A stretch of 16,780 nucleotides of DNA, from NCBI GenBank assembly GCA_947628195.1, contig CANQZB010000006.1:1-16780 (forward strand), in the 5' to 3' direction. The notes under the pieces were generated by a model. It saw only the letters and a program-made list of their open reading frames with translations, did not search any database and was not told the DNA's origin. This stretch comes from an uncultured Clostridia bacterium. Lineage in GTDB: Bacteria; Bacillota; Clostridia; Christensenellales; UBA1242. Made by a program: the position numbers and the translations under genes. Below are positions 1 to 7,157 of the stretch, piece after piece. Within the stretch, counting starts at the first letter, position 1. Each line of letters opens with the position of its first letter.

Positions 1-669
1 TCCGCCATTGCCTAATGATTTATGCTCTTTTTCATTAAATATAATATGATCTTGCAAAACAACACCTAAAAGCGCGCAAATGTTCATCATAATTTCAGTT
101 GCTGTAATATCTTCCGCACTTGGTTCAACCTTGCCGTTAGGGTGGGTGTGAATAATTATGCAAGAGCCAATATCTTCATTTACTATTGTTTTAGAAAAGA
201 ATTGTTTGCTTATGGCAAGGTCGGTGCACGTTCCTGATATAATTTCGGTTTTTATAAGCCTGCCAGTTGAGTTTAAGCAAAGTATGTAAAAGTTTTCGGT
301 GTAAGTAACTTGATAGTGCCTTCTAAAATATGCAACGCAATCGCCCACGCATTTTAGCATTACGCAATTATCTTTATCTTCTCGAACAAGGTCATATAAC
401 TGCCCCAAACTGGACAAGAACAAAGATGCCTCGTGTCCAATGCCTTTAATGCATTCAAGTTCGTGAGGTTTGGCGTTTAATATGTTTAAAATGTTATCGA
501 ATTTATCTAAAAGGGCGTGAGCAATGTCGTTAGTGTTTTTTCTTGGAATGGCATAGGTTAAAAGATATTCTAAAACCTCATGGTCGGCAAAAGATTGCAA
601 GCCATATTTTCTTGCTTTTTCTTTAAGCCTTTTTCTGTGCCCAGCGTGAGAAATTTTATTGTTTTCCAT
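1..669 (-). CDS. radC: RadC family JAB/MPN metalloprotease-like protein (3' end off the window)
   Basis: Reading from an ATG at 669 down to base 1 gives 223 codons without a stop, so the C-terminus lies outside the window. Residues 1-95 look like the UPF0758 N-terminal part, with a helix-hairpin-helix-like IKGIGHEA at 74-81. Residues about 105-223 are the JAB1/MPN-type RadC domain. The JAMM metal site is visible: Glu142 in TEIISGT, HTHPNG with His174 and His176, then PSAED with Ser184 and Asp187, fitting HxH-x7-SxxD. Usual RadC has HNHPSG, so Thr and Asn here are mild variants and the metal ligands are kept. The family is widespread; the old DNA-repair assignment is doubtful and the biochemical role is unsettled. 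The start follows a short AAAGG, and a TATAAT box lies 14 bases upstream. Family confidence is high; function is uncertain. Confidence 0.93.
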   Translation of the reverse strand, partial: MENNKISHAGHRKRLKEKARKYGLQSFADHEVLEYLLTYAIPRKNTNDIAHALLDKFDNILNILNAKPHELECIKGIGHEASLFLSSLGQLYDLVREDKDNCVMLKCVGDCVAYFRRHYQVTYTENFYILCLNSTGRLIKTEIISGTCTDLAISKQFFSKTIVNEDIGSCIIIHTHPNGKVEPSAEDITATEIMMNICALLGVVLQDHIIFNEKEHKSLGNGG

Positions 670-683
670 TTTTTGCCTTTATT

Positions 684-711
684 ATTATATAGAATAGCAC
701 AAACCAAACAA
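684..711 (-). promoter_or_regulatory. Promoter of radC
   Basis: On the minus strand TTGTTT (706-711) and TATAAT (684-689) are separated by 16 bases. The predicted start is near 677, giving only about 8 leader bases before the ATG at 669. The -10 is perfect and the -35 is moderate. Confidence 0.5.
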
Positions 712-838
712 TTTTCAAAATGTTTTTAAAAAAATGTGGCGAATCCTAATATTTATTTTACTTTTTGTTTAATTTGGATTATTATATAAAAATATCAATA
801 ATTTAAAATTTTTAGCCATAATATTTAAAGGAGATAGT

Positions 839-2239
839 ATGAAAAAAAGTTTTAAAATTTTATTATTAGTTTTAATAATTTTGCCTTGTATGTTTATGTT
901 AACGGGTTGTTTTAATCAACCTGCTTATGTAACAAACATTGTTAAATCTGCGGAATATGAAAACTATTCAGTTTACACAATAACATATTCAGACGGCAAA
1001 ACTTCCACCTTTACTGTAAAAAACGGCACAGACGGCGCAGACGGCAAGGGCGTTACAATAGAAGAAATTTATGAGGCATATTTAAAGCAAAACGAGGAAG
1101 AAGCGCTTGATTTTAACTCCTTTTTAGAAAAATATTTAAGTTTAACCGTTGAGGATACTAGCGGAAAGGAAGCTGTTAATAAGGCGTTGATGTCTGCCGT
1201 TAGCGTGTTCACTAGATACGGGAATTCCAACAATATTTATTGCGGGGCGGGCGTTATTTATAAAATGGAGGAAGATTTTAGTTACATTATTACAAACTAT
1301 CATGTTGTGTATAACAGTGAAAATTTAACGCAAAAAGTGGCCGACAATATTTATATTTATCAATATGGGCATGACGAGCAATTTGCCGTTAGTGGCAATA
1401 CAATTGTTTTGCAAGGCGATGCAGTTAAATGCACATATATTGGTGGCAGTGTTACTAACGATTTGGCAGTTTTAAAATGTAAAACTGGCGATTTAATTAA
1501 ATATAATGCTGATGCGCGTGCGGTTGATTCCGCAGAAAGATATTCCGTGGCAGACAGCGCATTTGCAATAGGCAATCCGGAAGGTGATGGGTTAAGCGTA
1601 ACAAAAGGCATTATTTCGGTGGATAGCGAATTGGTTGAGATGAACGCTGTGGATAACTCCACTGTTATAACTCTGCGCGTTATGCGAATAGACACAGCAG
1701 TTAACGGCGGAAATTCCGGTGGCGGGCTGTTTAATGAAAAGGGCGAACTTATTGGCATTGTAAATGCAAAGAAAATTTACACTTCCAACAATACGCCTAT
1801 AGATAATATGGCTTATGCTCTGCCAATGGACATTGTTACAAAGTTGGCAGATAACATTTTGTTCTATCATAAATCCACACTGCCAATTAGTAGTTCGCCA
1901 GTTCAAGTTAAGAAATTGATTTTGGGCGTTAATTTAAAACAAGAAAATACGCACACAGTTTTAAACGGCGCAAACATTGAATTAGAAGAGGATGTTATTA
2001 TTCAAAAAGTGGAAAATAATAGTTTTGCAAGTTCAATTGGTCTGCAAGTTAACGATGTAATTAAAAGTGTGGAAATAAACGGGCAAGTTTATAAAATATC
2101 AAGATTATTTCAACTTAAAGATTTAATGTATGTTGTGCGTAACACGGATGGCATTGTGTTTAATGTTGTTAGGGCAGGGCAAAATGTTAAAACTGAACTA
2201 ACATATGTAACAAATTTAAATCTTTATGCCGTAGCGTAA
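839..2239 (+). CDS. HtrA/DegP-like trypsin-fold serine protease, lipoprotein
   Basis: This is a predicted extracytoplasmic, membrane-anchored protease of the S1C (HtrA/DegP) type. Residues 1-24 form a lipoprotein signal with lipobox LTGC, so Cys24 would be lipidated. Residues 25-70 include a small domain (YTITYSDGKTSTFTV) and a Gly/Asp-rich linker (NGTDGADGKG). The protease domain spans about 115-345, with catalytic His155 in ITNYHVV, Asp208 in TNDLAVL and Ser293 in GGNSGGGLF. Residues about 358-455 look like one PDZ domain (GVNL...VIIQKVENNSFASSIGLQVNDVIKSV). HtrA proteins usually use an N-terminal membrane helix; a lipid anchor with an added linker is less common. The ATG follows AAAGGAG at good spacing, and the gene appears monocistronic, ending in a strong terminator. 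Its likely role is envelope protein quality control; the substrate is unknown. Confidence 0.9.
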   Translation: MKKSFKILLLVLIILPCMFMLTGCFNQPAYVTNIVKSAEYENYSVYTITYSDGKTSTFTVKNGTDGADGKGVTIEEIYEAYLKQNEEEALDFNSFLEKYLSLTVEDTSGKEAVNKALMSAVSVFTRYGNSNNIYCGAGVIYKMEEDFSYIITNYHVVYNSENLTQKVADNIYIYQYGHDEQFAVSGNTIVLQGDAVKCTYIGGSVTNDLAVLKCKTGDLIKYNADARAVDSAERYSVADSAFAIGNPEGDGLSVTKGIISVDSELVEMNAVDNSTVITLRVMRIDTAVNGGNSGGGLFNEKGELIGIVNAKKIYTSNNTPIDNMAYALPMDIVTKLADNILFYHKSTLPISSSPVQVKKLILGVNLKQENTHTVLNGANIELEEDVIIQKVENNSFASSIGLQVNDVIKSVEINGQVYKISRLFQLKDLMYVVRNTDGIVFNVVRAGQNVKTELTYVTNLNLYAVA

Positions 2240-2266
2240 AAAAATAGGGTTGCAGCCCTATTTTTT
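2239..2266. terminator. Bidirectional intrinsic terminator between protease and acyltransferase genes
   Basis: An 11-bp perfect inverted repeat (AAAAAATAGGG at 2239-2249, CCCTATTTTTT at 2256-2266) with a 6-base loop works in both directions. The last base of the TAA of the plus gene starts the A-run, and the TAG stop of the minus gene (2258-2260) lies inside the stem. Confidence 0.9.
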
Positions 2267-3172
2267 GCTATGGTGTTTAGATTTTAATATTGGGCCATAA
2301 TCTTCGGCGTAAAGGTTGTTCCAAATTTCTTTATCTGTGCTGTAACTCAACTTTTTGTTGTAAGTTTTTTCATAACACTCTTTCCACAGCCTAAAATTTT
2401 CTAATTTCATATATTTTTCGTTTTCTTTTTTGCTTAAATCTGTTTTAGGGTAAATTGCTGGCAAAATGTGGATTGTGTAACTGCCAAAATTTAGCCTGTT
2501 TTGCTCATCTACAACTTGAGTATTAGGCTCTATTGTAATAAACATTGGAATAATTGGAACATTATTTTTCACTGCATAGTGAAAAGCACCCGGCTTTAAT
2601 GGCCTAGGCTTTGTATATTCGCGCCACATAGCCTGTTCAGGATAAATCAAAATCTTTTTGCCCTTTTTTAAATAATAGGTTATGGCTTCATCAAATTTTC
2701 TTAACAAAGTTTTGTTTAAGGTTGACGAAATTGGAATGTAACCCGTGTGGCGTGCAATTTCGCCCATTGGGCCAGCCCAGTTGTTAAATTCGGCCGCGAC
2801 AAACATGATGTCCATTCCCGCACTGGCGCGCACGGCAAAACTGTCCACTTTGCTGATGTGGTTGCAAGTGATAATGGCGGATTTAATGCCTTTTAAATTT
2901 TGTTTGCCTTCAATTTTTAAGTGTGTTAATTCTTTATTGATTTTTTTGCAATAAATTTTCATTGCAGATGTAAAAATTTTGTGCTTAATTGAATATTTTA
3001 AACCCTTTCTAATATAAGGAAAGTTTTCATCAACCGGCTCACAGCCTTCAAGCGAATTTTCGTTTTCGTCTGTGTGAAACTGCCCAGTTTTTTCCAATTC
3101 CTCGCGGATTGAATCATATTTTTCTTTCTCTTCCAAACTTTCTTTTAATAAATTTACATCTAATAATTTCAA
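2258..3172 (-). CDS. PlsC-like lysophospholipid/1-acylglycerol-3-phosphate acyltransferase
   Basis: This is a predicted membrane-associated acyltransferase of the LPLAT/AGPAT (PlsC) family, which transfers an acyl chain to a glycerol-phosphate-type or related acceptor. The catalytic HX4D motif is TCNHISKVD (His105, Asp110). The acceptor-binding block is IYPEQAMW (176-183) in place of the usual FPEGTRS, and block IV-like VPIIPMFI is at 205-212. Residues 1-55 are an acidic, Lys/Glu-rich extension. No strong membrane helix is evident beyond the domain's hydrophobic patches. The start is TTG at 3172, chosen because AAGGAG sits just upstream; no ATG is nearby. It is the last gene of a three-gene operon, 21 bases after the GT8 gene, and ends inside a bidirectional terminator. 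The exact acceptor is not predictable; it could be a glycolipid rather than lysophosphatidic acid. Confidence 0.85.
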   Translation of the reverse strand: MKLLDVNLLKESLEEKEKYDSIREELEKTGQFHTDENENSLEGCEPVDENFPYIRKGLKYSIKHKIFTSAMKIYCKKINKELTHLKIEGKQNLKGIKSAIITCNHISKVDSFAVRASAGMDIMFVAAEFNNWAGPMGEIARHTGYIPISSTLNKTLLRKFDEAITYYLKKGKKILIYPEQAMWREYTKPRPLKPGAFHYAVKNNVPIIPMFITIEPNTQVVDEQNRLNFGSYTIHILPAIYPKTDLSKKENEKYMKLENFRLWKECYEKTYNKKLSYSTDKEIWNNLYAEDYGPILKSKHHSKK

Positions 3173-3193
3173 ATTATTCTCCTTTTGTTATGG

Positions 3194-4009
3194 CTAATTT
3201 TTGCCCTTTACATTTTTTAGATATTCTTCATAAATATCGTCATAAGCAAAGTTTTTTCTAACTTTGTGTACTTGTTCTATTTGCCACGGCTTTATGTTGA
3301 TGGTGTGGAGGTATGGGAAGATTGTAAAGCGTTTGCTAAAATGCTGAATTACTGTGTCCTTTTTTAAATCCCCCTGCTCGTTAAATCTGCGTGGCAGATA
3401 AAGTTTAAACTTGCATAGCCTGTTTAGTGCTGTTTGGTCAGGAAAATTCATTTTTTTGTTAACACACATTTCGCGCACGCGCTTAAATAGTTGGGTTTCC
3501 CTAATCTTTTTTAAATTTAATAACAGCATTCCAGAATTAAAATAATTGTGCTTTATAAAAAATCTTCCATATCTATCTAACACCACACCCATTTCGTAAT
3601 CAGATATGTCATTATCAAACAATTCTTTAATATCGCCGTTTGCCATTGTGTCGCAATCTAAATAAATAATTTTTTCAGGCAAAATATCTATATCGTCAGC
3701 AAACAAACGCAAAAATGCAAAAGGAGTGTAAATGTTTAATTTGTTTGATGATGATTTTATCCAATTATTAAATTCAACACCCAATGTTATTAGCGAAATT
3801 TGGCTTTGACTGTTTTCGGCTTTTATTGCATCGTTTAAAATTGCTATGTGCTTTTCGTTTATGGGTTTATATTCCTTGTCCAACTCGGTTACATCGGCAG
3901 TTAAAACATAAATGTTTAATGGCTCGTGAGTGCGTTTGGCTATGCTTAATATGGCAAGGTACAAACCGTCAAAAACTTTATAGTTACCGCCAAACATTAA
4001 ATTAATCAT
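3194..4009 (-). CDS. Glycosyltransferase family 8 protein
   Basis: This is a predicted retaining glycosyltransferase of family GT8 (LgtC/glycogenin-like fold), transferring a hexose from a UDP-sugar. The N-terminal MINLMFGGNYKVFDGLYLAI fits the nucleotide-binding start of the fold. The metal-binding DxD is in IIYLDCDTMANG (Asp118, Asp120). FNSGMLLLNL (157-166) and PDQTALN (190-196) are hallmark GT8 motifs, and NIKPWQ near the C-terminus resembles the family's HxxGxxKPW end. At 271 residues it is a normal length. The ATG has a strong AAGGAG and overlaps the upstream acyltransferase gene by 8 bases, so the two are translationally linked. Sitting between two acyltransferases, it most likely glycosylates a lipid or lipid-linked polymer. 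The sugar and acceptor cannot be read from sequence. Confidence 0.9.
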   Translation of the reverse strand: MINLMFGGNYKVFDGLYLAILSIAKRTHEPLNIYVLTADVTELDKEYKPINEKHIAILNDAIKAENSQSQISLITLGVEFNNWIKSSSNKLNIYTPFAFLRLFADDIDILPEKIIYLDCDTMANGDIKELFDNDISDYEMGVVLDRYGRFFIKHNYFNSGMLLLNLKKIRETQLFKRVREMCVNKKMNFPDQTALNRLCKFKLYLPRRFNEQGDLKKDTVIQHFSKRFTIFPYLHTINIKPWQIEQVHKVRKNFAYDDIYEEYLKNVKGKN

Positions 4010-4793
4010 TATGTTCTCCTTCGTTTTCTTTTTTTATATATTTTAAATATTCATAATTAGAATTTTTGCTTCGCTCCACCATAGTGTTGTAAACCTGGTT
4101 TCTCAATTCTGCGCGCTGTTCGGCTTTATCTAAATTTTCGTTAGGGTAAAATGGGCCGTCCACATAAATGGTAACCTTGGGCTTTTTGCCTTCCTTTTTA
4201 AGTTGATAAGTGGTGGTGAAACAATATACAGGCTTTTTGTATGTAACAGGGTATCTAAAACTTTTATCGCTAAACGGCCTAATTTTTGTGTAATATGGCC
4301 ACAAATGCGCTTCCGGATATATTAAAATTGGCTGTTTTTCAATTATTTTGCCCATTGCATGCGTAAAATTTTTTACAGCTTCAATTGTATCTGGCAGTGG
4401 CAAAGCCCCCCACATCGGCGTTAAATGCCCTAAAAAGCGCATGCTTACATTGGCTGAATTGCACACAATATGAGGTTTTTTGCTTCCGCAAGTGTAAGTT
4501 GGGTGAAAGCCGTCCATAATTTGACTTGTGTGATTTGCGTAAATAAAATATCCGCCCTTTTCCTTTTTTAAAATTTTTTTATTTACAATTTTTATTCTTT
4601 TAATTTTAACATAAAACCAAACCACTATTTTTGCAATAATATAATACATAATAAAGCTAAAAATTTTGTAAAAGATGTTTGTGTGCAAATATTTATAATG
4701 CCCGTCAATTTTTTTGTTTTTTATATTAAAATTTTCTATTTCGTCTTCTAATTCGTTGGAATAATAAACTTTCTCCCCATATTTATGCTTCAT
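4002..4793 (-). CDS. PlsC-like acyltransferase, first gene of glycolipid-type operon
   Basis: This is a second LPLAT-type acyltransferase, 263 residues long, only distantly like the one at the other end of the operon. Residues about 41-62 form one membrane helix. The catalytic motif is ANHTSQIMDGF, with His88 and Asp94 separated by five residues rather than the canonical four. GALPLPD (129-135) and IYPEAHLWPYYTKIRPF (158-174) correspond to later blocks, where PEAHLW replaces PEGTRS. The start codon has no Shine-Dalgarno sequence. A TTGACT-N17-TATAAT promoter ends 8 bases before the ATG, so the mRNA is probably leaderless. It overlaps the GT8 gene by 8 bases. The role is inferred as acylation in glycolipid or envelope polymer assembly, with the acceptor unknown. 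Confidence 0.82.
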   Translation of the reverse strand: MKHKYGEKVYYSNELEDEIENFNIKNKKIDGHYKYLHTNIFYKIFSFIMYYIIAKIVVWFYVKIKRIKIVNKKILKKEKGGYFIYANHTSQIMDGFHPTYTCGSKKPHIVCNSANVSMRFLGHLTPMWGALPLPDTIEAVKNFTHAMGKIIEKQPILIYPEAHLWPYYTKIRPFSDKSFRYPVTYKKPVYCFTTTYQLKKEGKKPKVTIYVDGPFYPNENLDKAEQRAELRNQVYNTMVERSKNSNYEYLKYIKKENEGEHND

Positions 4794-4801
4794 AATATAT
4801 A

Positions 4802-4830
4802 ATTATATAAAAAAAGCGCGTTTCAGTCAA
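4802..4830 (-). promoter_or_regulatory. Promoter of acyltransferase-GT8-acyltransferase operon
   Basis: On the minus strand TTGACT (4825-4830), a 17-base spacer and a perfect TATAAT (4802-4807) lie just before the ATG at 4793. The predicted transcription start falls at about 4795-4793, leaving 0-2 leader bases. No ribosome binding site precedes the gene. Confidence 0.75.
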
Positions 4831-4885
4831 CCAATTTCATAATTATTGAAATTTTAATCAAATTTTAAAAATTTGTTAAAAATGT

Positions 4886-4915
4886 TTGCATTATTTGTCA
4901 TAAAAGTATTATAAT
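4886..4915 (+). promoter_or_regulatory. Promoter of small membrane protein gene
   Basis: TTGCAT (4886-4891), an 18-base spacer and a perfect TATAAT (4910-4915) lie 28 bases before the start codon at 4944. The leader carries a strong AAAGGAGAGGG ribosome site. Confidence 0.6.
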
Positions 4916-4943
4916 TAAAATATCTTATAAAAGGAGAGGGAAA

Positions 4944-5177
4944 ATGAACGGATTTGTTAAATGGATGGATGATGCTTCATTCTGGGTAAAATTCTTATTA
5001 GCTTTACCTGTTTTGGACATTGTTTGGGCTGTCTATCGTATTGTAAAAGGTTGCACCAGCAAAAATTGGTTGTTACTTGTTGCTGGCATTTTATGGATTA
5101 TTCCATTTGGCTTCATTTCTTGGCTAATTGACCTTGCTTGCATCATCGCTTGTAAAGAACCTAAACTATTTGTTTAA
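4944..5177 (+). CDS. Small two-helix membrane protein of unknown function
   Basis: This 77-residue gene has a very strong ribosome site (AAAGGAGAGGG), a good promoter and its own terminator, so it is a real monocistronic gene. The protein is a hydrophobic hairpin: helix one is about residues 14-34 (FWVKFLLALPVLDIVWAVYR), then a short basic and polar turn (KGCTSKNW), then helix two at about 43-68 (LLLVAGILWIIPFGFISWLI). The turn is the most charged part and the tail is short. It resembles small membrane proteins common in gut Clostridia whose function I do not know. It does not look like Pmp3/YqaE, a holin with a basic tail, or a type I toxin. The strong expression signals suggest an abundant product. 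Function is not assignable. Confidence 0.8.
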   Translation: MNGFVKWMDDASFWVKFLLALPVLDIVWAVYRIVKGCTSKNWLLLVAGILWIIPFGFISWLIDLACIIACKEPKLFV

Positions 5178-5203
5178 AAAATCGGGCTTTGGCCCGTTTT
5201 TTT
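5176..5203 (+). terminator. Intrinsic terminator after small membrane protein gene
   Basis: The stem CGGGC (5183-5187) / GCCCG (5192-5196) with a TTTG loop is flanked by A6 and T7. The stop codon lies in the A-run. Confidence 0.9.
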
Positions 5204-5212
5204 ATTTCTATT

Positions 5213-5239
5213 AAAAAAACATCAATTTGATGTTTTTTT
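5213..5239. terminator. Terminator at 3' end of the relA-like gene
   Basis: A 12-bp perfect inverted repeat (5213-5224 and 5228-5239, loop ATT) is made of an A7 tract, CATCA / TGATG and a T7 tract. It contains the TGA stop (5222-5224) and last codons of the minus-strand gene, and could also back up plus-strand termination. Its stem core is AT-rich, so it is weaker than its neighbour. Confidence 0.7.
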
Positions 5240-7078
5240 GTTTTCGTTGTCAACCTTCTTTTTAGGCTTGCGCTCTGGCTTTTCTAAAGGCTTCCAATCG
5301 GCTTCAATAACACGATTTTCATCATAATAGCTTACGTTTGGGCAAATTTCACGATGAATAATAACGCCTCTTCCGGCAGAAACAAAACCAATAATCTTAT
5401 CCCCATACATTGGGTGGCAACAGTTTGCAAAACGCACCAATATATTATTCAGGCCTTTAATATTAATTTGTTTTTCTGCCGGGGCGGTTAGCTGAACATT
5501 TGTTTGCGGGCTGGCTTCTGTTTGCTGTAACCTGATTTGCTTTTGATAAATGCTTGCAAGTTTGTTGGCTATTGTTTTTGCGTTTAACGCATTAGAGCCA
5601 ATATTTGCCAAAAACTCGTTTTCTGTCATATTATATTGGTTTATAACACCTTCCAAAATTTGCTTATCCATTAACTTTTGAGTGGAATAGCCCTTATCTT
5701 TAATTGCGTTTTCCAGCATGGTTCTGCCAAGGCGAACATTTTCCTCTTTCATATTCTTTTTAAAAAAGGTGTTAATGCCTGAACGCGCGGTGCTGGTTTT
5801 GCAGAATTTAAGCCAATCTCGCGATGGACCTTTGGAATTTGGATTTGTTAATATTTCAACCACATCGCCGTTATTAAGAGTGCTGTTTGTTGGCACAATT
5901 TTGCCGTTAACTTTTGCGCCAACGCACTTATTTCCAACCTCGCTGTGAATGCTGTAAGCAAAATCAATAGGGGTAGAGCCAGATGGCAAATAAATTACTT
6001 TGCCCAACGGCGTTTGAACAAAAATATCATTGCCGTAAATATCTTCGTTAAGCGAATTGGCAAGTTCGTCAACAGAAACATTTTCAGTGTCCATCATCAG
6101 CCTAAAATAACTTAAGCCCAAATCTAAACTATCCTGATTTTTGCGTTTTTCTTTGTATATCCAATGCGCCGCAACACCATATTCTGCATAGCGGTGCATT
6201 TCTTCTGTTCTTATTTGAATTTCAACCGGGAAACCCTCAAATTTCACCGTGGTGTGAAGCGATTGATACCCGTTTGGCTTTGGAATTGCGATGTAATCTT
6301 TAAACCTGTTTTCCAAGGGTTCAACCACACTGTGTAATTTGCCAAGCAAGGCGTAACATTCTGGAACAGTGCTTACAATTGCACGAACGGCTACAAGGTC
6401 ATAAATATTATCTAGTTTGTGGTCCTTTAACTTTTTATAAATGCTGTAAATATGCTTTTTTCTGCCATAAACTTTGCCTTTAATACCTAAATCTGCCATG
6501 CAGGATTCCACTAATTTTTTTAACCTTTCCACAATCGGTTGGCGTTTATGAAAGCGACTATCCACCTCTTGTTGAATTTCGGCTTGGAGTTTTGGGTTAT
6601 CTAGTTTAAAAGCAGTTTCTTCAAGTTCTGTTTTATACGCGCTTAACCCAAGCCTTGCAGAAAGGGGTGCGTAAAGTGAAAATATTGAGTGGGTTAAAAA
6701 CTTAACCTCTTCATCTGTTTTGTTTTCCAAATTTCTAACATCTGCCACAACAAGCGCAATTTTAAGCATTATTGTTCTAATATCTTTAGTTATGGCAAAA
6801 AACATTTTTCTAATATTTTCCGCCTCTTCATCTTGACGGGAATAATTAATATTATCTAACTTTTCAAGCACGCTAATTAAATTGTAAATTTTTTTGGAAT
6901 ATTTTTCTTTTACATCATTTAAATTAAGCCTGCCCGACTTAACAGCAAAATAAATTAGGCCGGCGTCTTTATACTCCTCTTCCAGCCCCATATCATCTAT
7001 AATAGAAACAAAATCGTTTGCCTTTTTCTTTTGTGCCTCGTTTAACTCATCAAGTTTTTCAGAAATTTCTTTATTCAT
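5222..7078 (-). CDS. relA: RelA/SpoT-type (p)ppGpp synthetase, hydrolase motif lost and ACT domain missing
   Basis: This is a long alarmone synthetase of 618 residues; usual Rel is about 720-740. Residues 35-150 align with the HD hydrolase domain (AENIRKMFFAITKDIRTIMLKIA fits the helix before the catalytic region), but no HD dyad or metal-binding His is present, and LADRLHNMR is replaced by IALVVADVR. The synthetase domain (about 170-310) is intact: GRKKHIYSIYKK (205-216), RFKD (258-261), Tyr271 in PNGYQSLHTT, Glu286 in EIQIRT and YGVAAHW (300-306). The TGS domain is about 350-412. The zinc-finger region has ANCCHPMYGD (551-560), His575 and Cys579. The protein then ends in a Lys-rich tail at 597-618 with no ACT/RRM domain. 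It should make but not degrade (p)ppGpp. No Shine-Dalgarno is present; a TATAAT ends 6 bases before the ATG, implying a leaderless mRNA. Confidence 0.93.
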   Translation of the reverse strand: MNKEISEKLDELNEAQKKKANDFVSIIDDMGLEEEYKDAGLIYFAVKSGRLNLNDVKEKYSKKIYNLISVLEKLDNINYSRQDEEAENIRKMFFAITKDIRTIMLKIALVVADVRNLENKTDEEVKFLTHSIFSLYAPLSARLGLSAYKTELEETAFKLDNPKLQAEIQQEVDSRFHKRQPIVERLKKLVESCMADLGIKGKVYGRKKHIYSIYKKLKDHKLDNIYDLVAVRAIVSTVPECYALLGKLHSVVEPLENRFKDYIAIPKPNGYQSLHTTVKFEGFPVEIQIRTEEMHRYAEYGVAAHWIYKEKRKNQDSLDLGLSYFRLMMDTENVSVDELANSLNEDIYGNDIFVQTPLGKVIYLPSGSTPIDFAYSIHSEVGNKCVGAKVNGKIVPTNSTLNNGDVVEILTNPNSKGPSRDWLKFCKTSTARSGINTFFKKNMKEENVRLGRTMLENAIKDKGYSTQKLMDKQILEGVINQYNMTENEFLANIGSNALNAKTIANKLASIYQKQIRLQQTEASPQTNVQLTAPAEKQINIKGLNNILVRFANCCHPMYGDKIIGFVSAGRGVIIHREICPNVSYYDENRVIEADWKPLEKPERKPKKKVDNENKKTSN

Positions 7079-7084
7079 ATTTCT

Positions 7085-7112
7085 ATTATATCATATAATT
7101 TAAAATTTTCAA
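7085..7112 (-). promoter_or_regulatory. Promoter of relA-like gene, leaderless
   Basis: On the minus strand TTGAAA (7107-7112), a 16-base spacer and TATAAT (7085-7090) are followed by six bases (AGAAAT) and then the ATG at 7078. The expected transcription start coincides with the A of the start codon. Confidence 0.7.
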
Positions 7113-7157
7113 ATGTTCTAAACGCAATTTAACAATAATAAATTAATTTGAGGGTTT

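Noticed and set aside
1360..1758. Minus-strand open frame inside the protease gene
   Set aside because: It overlaps the conserved catalytic region of the protease and has no start signals or protein-like features.
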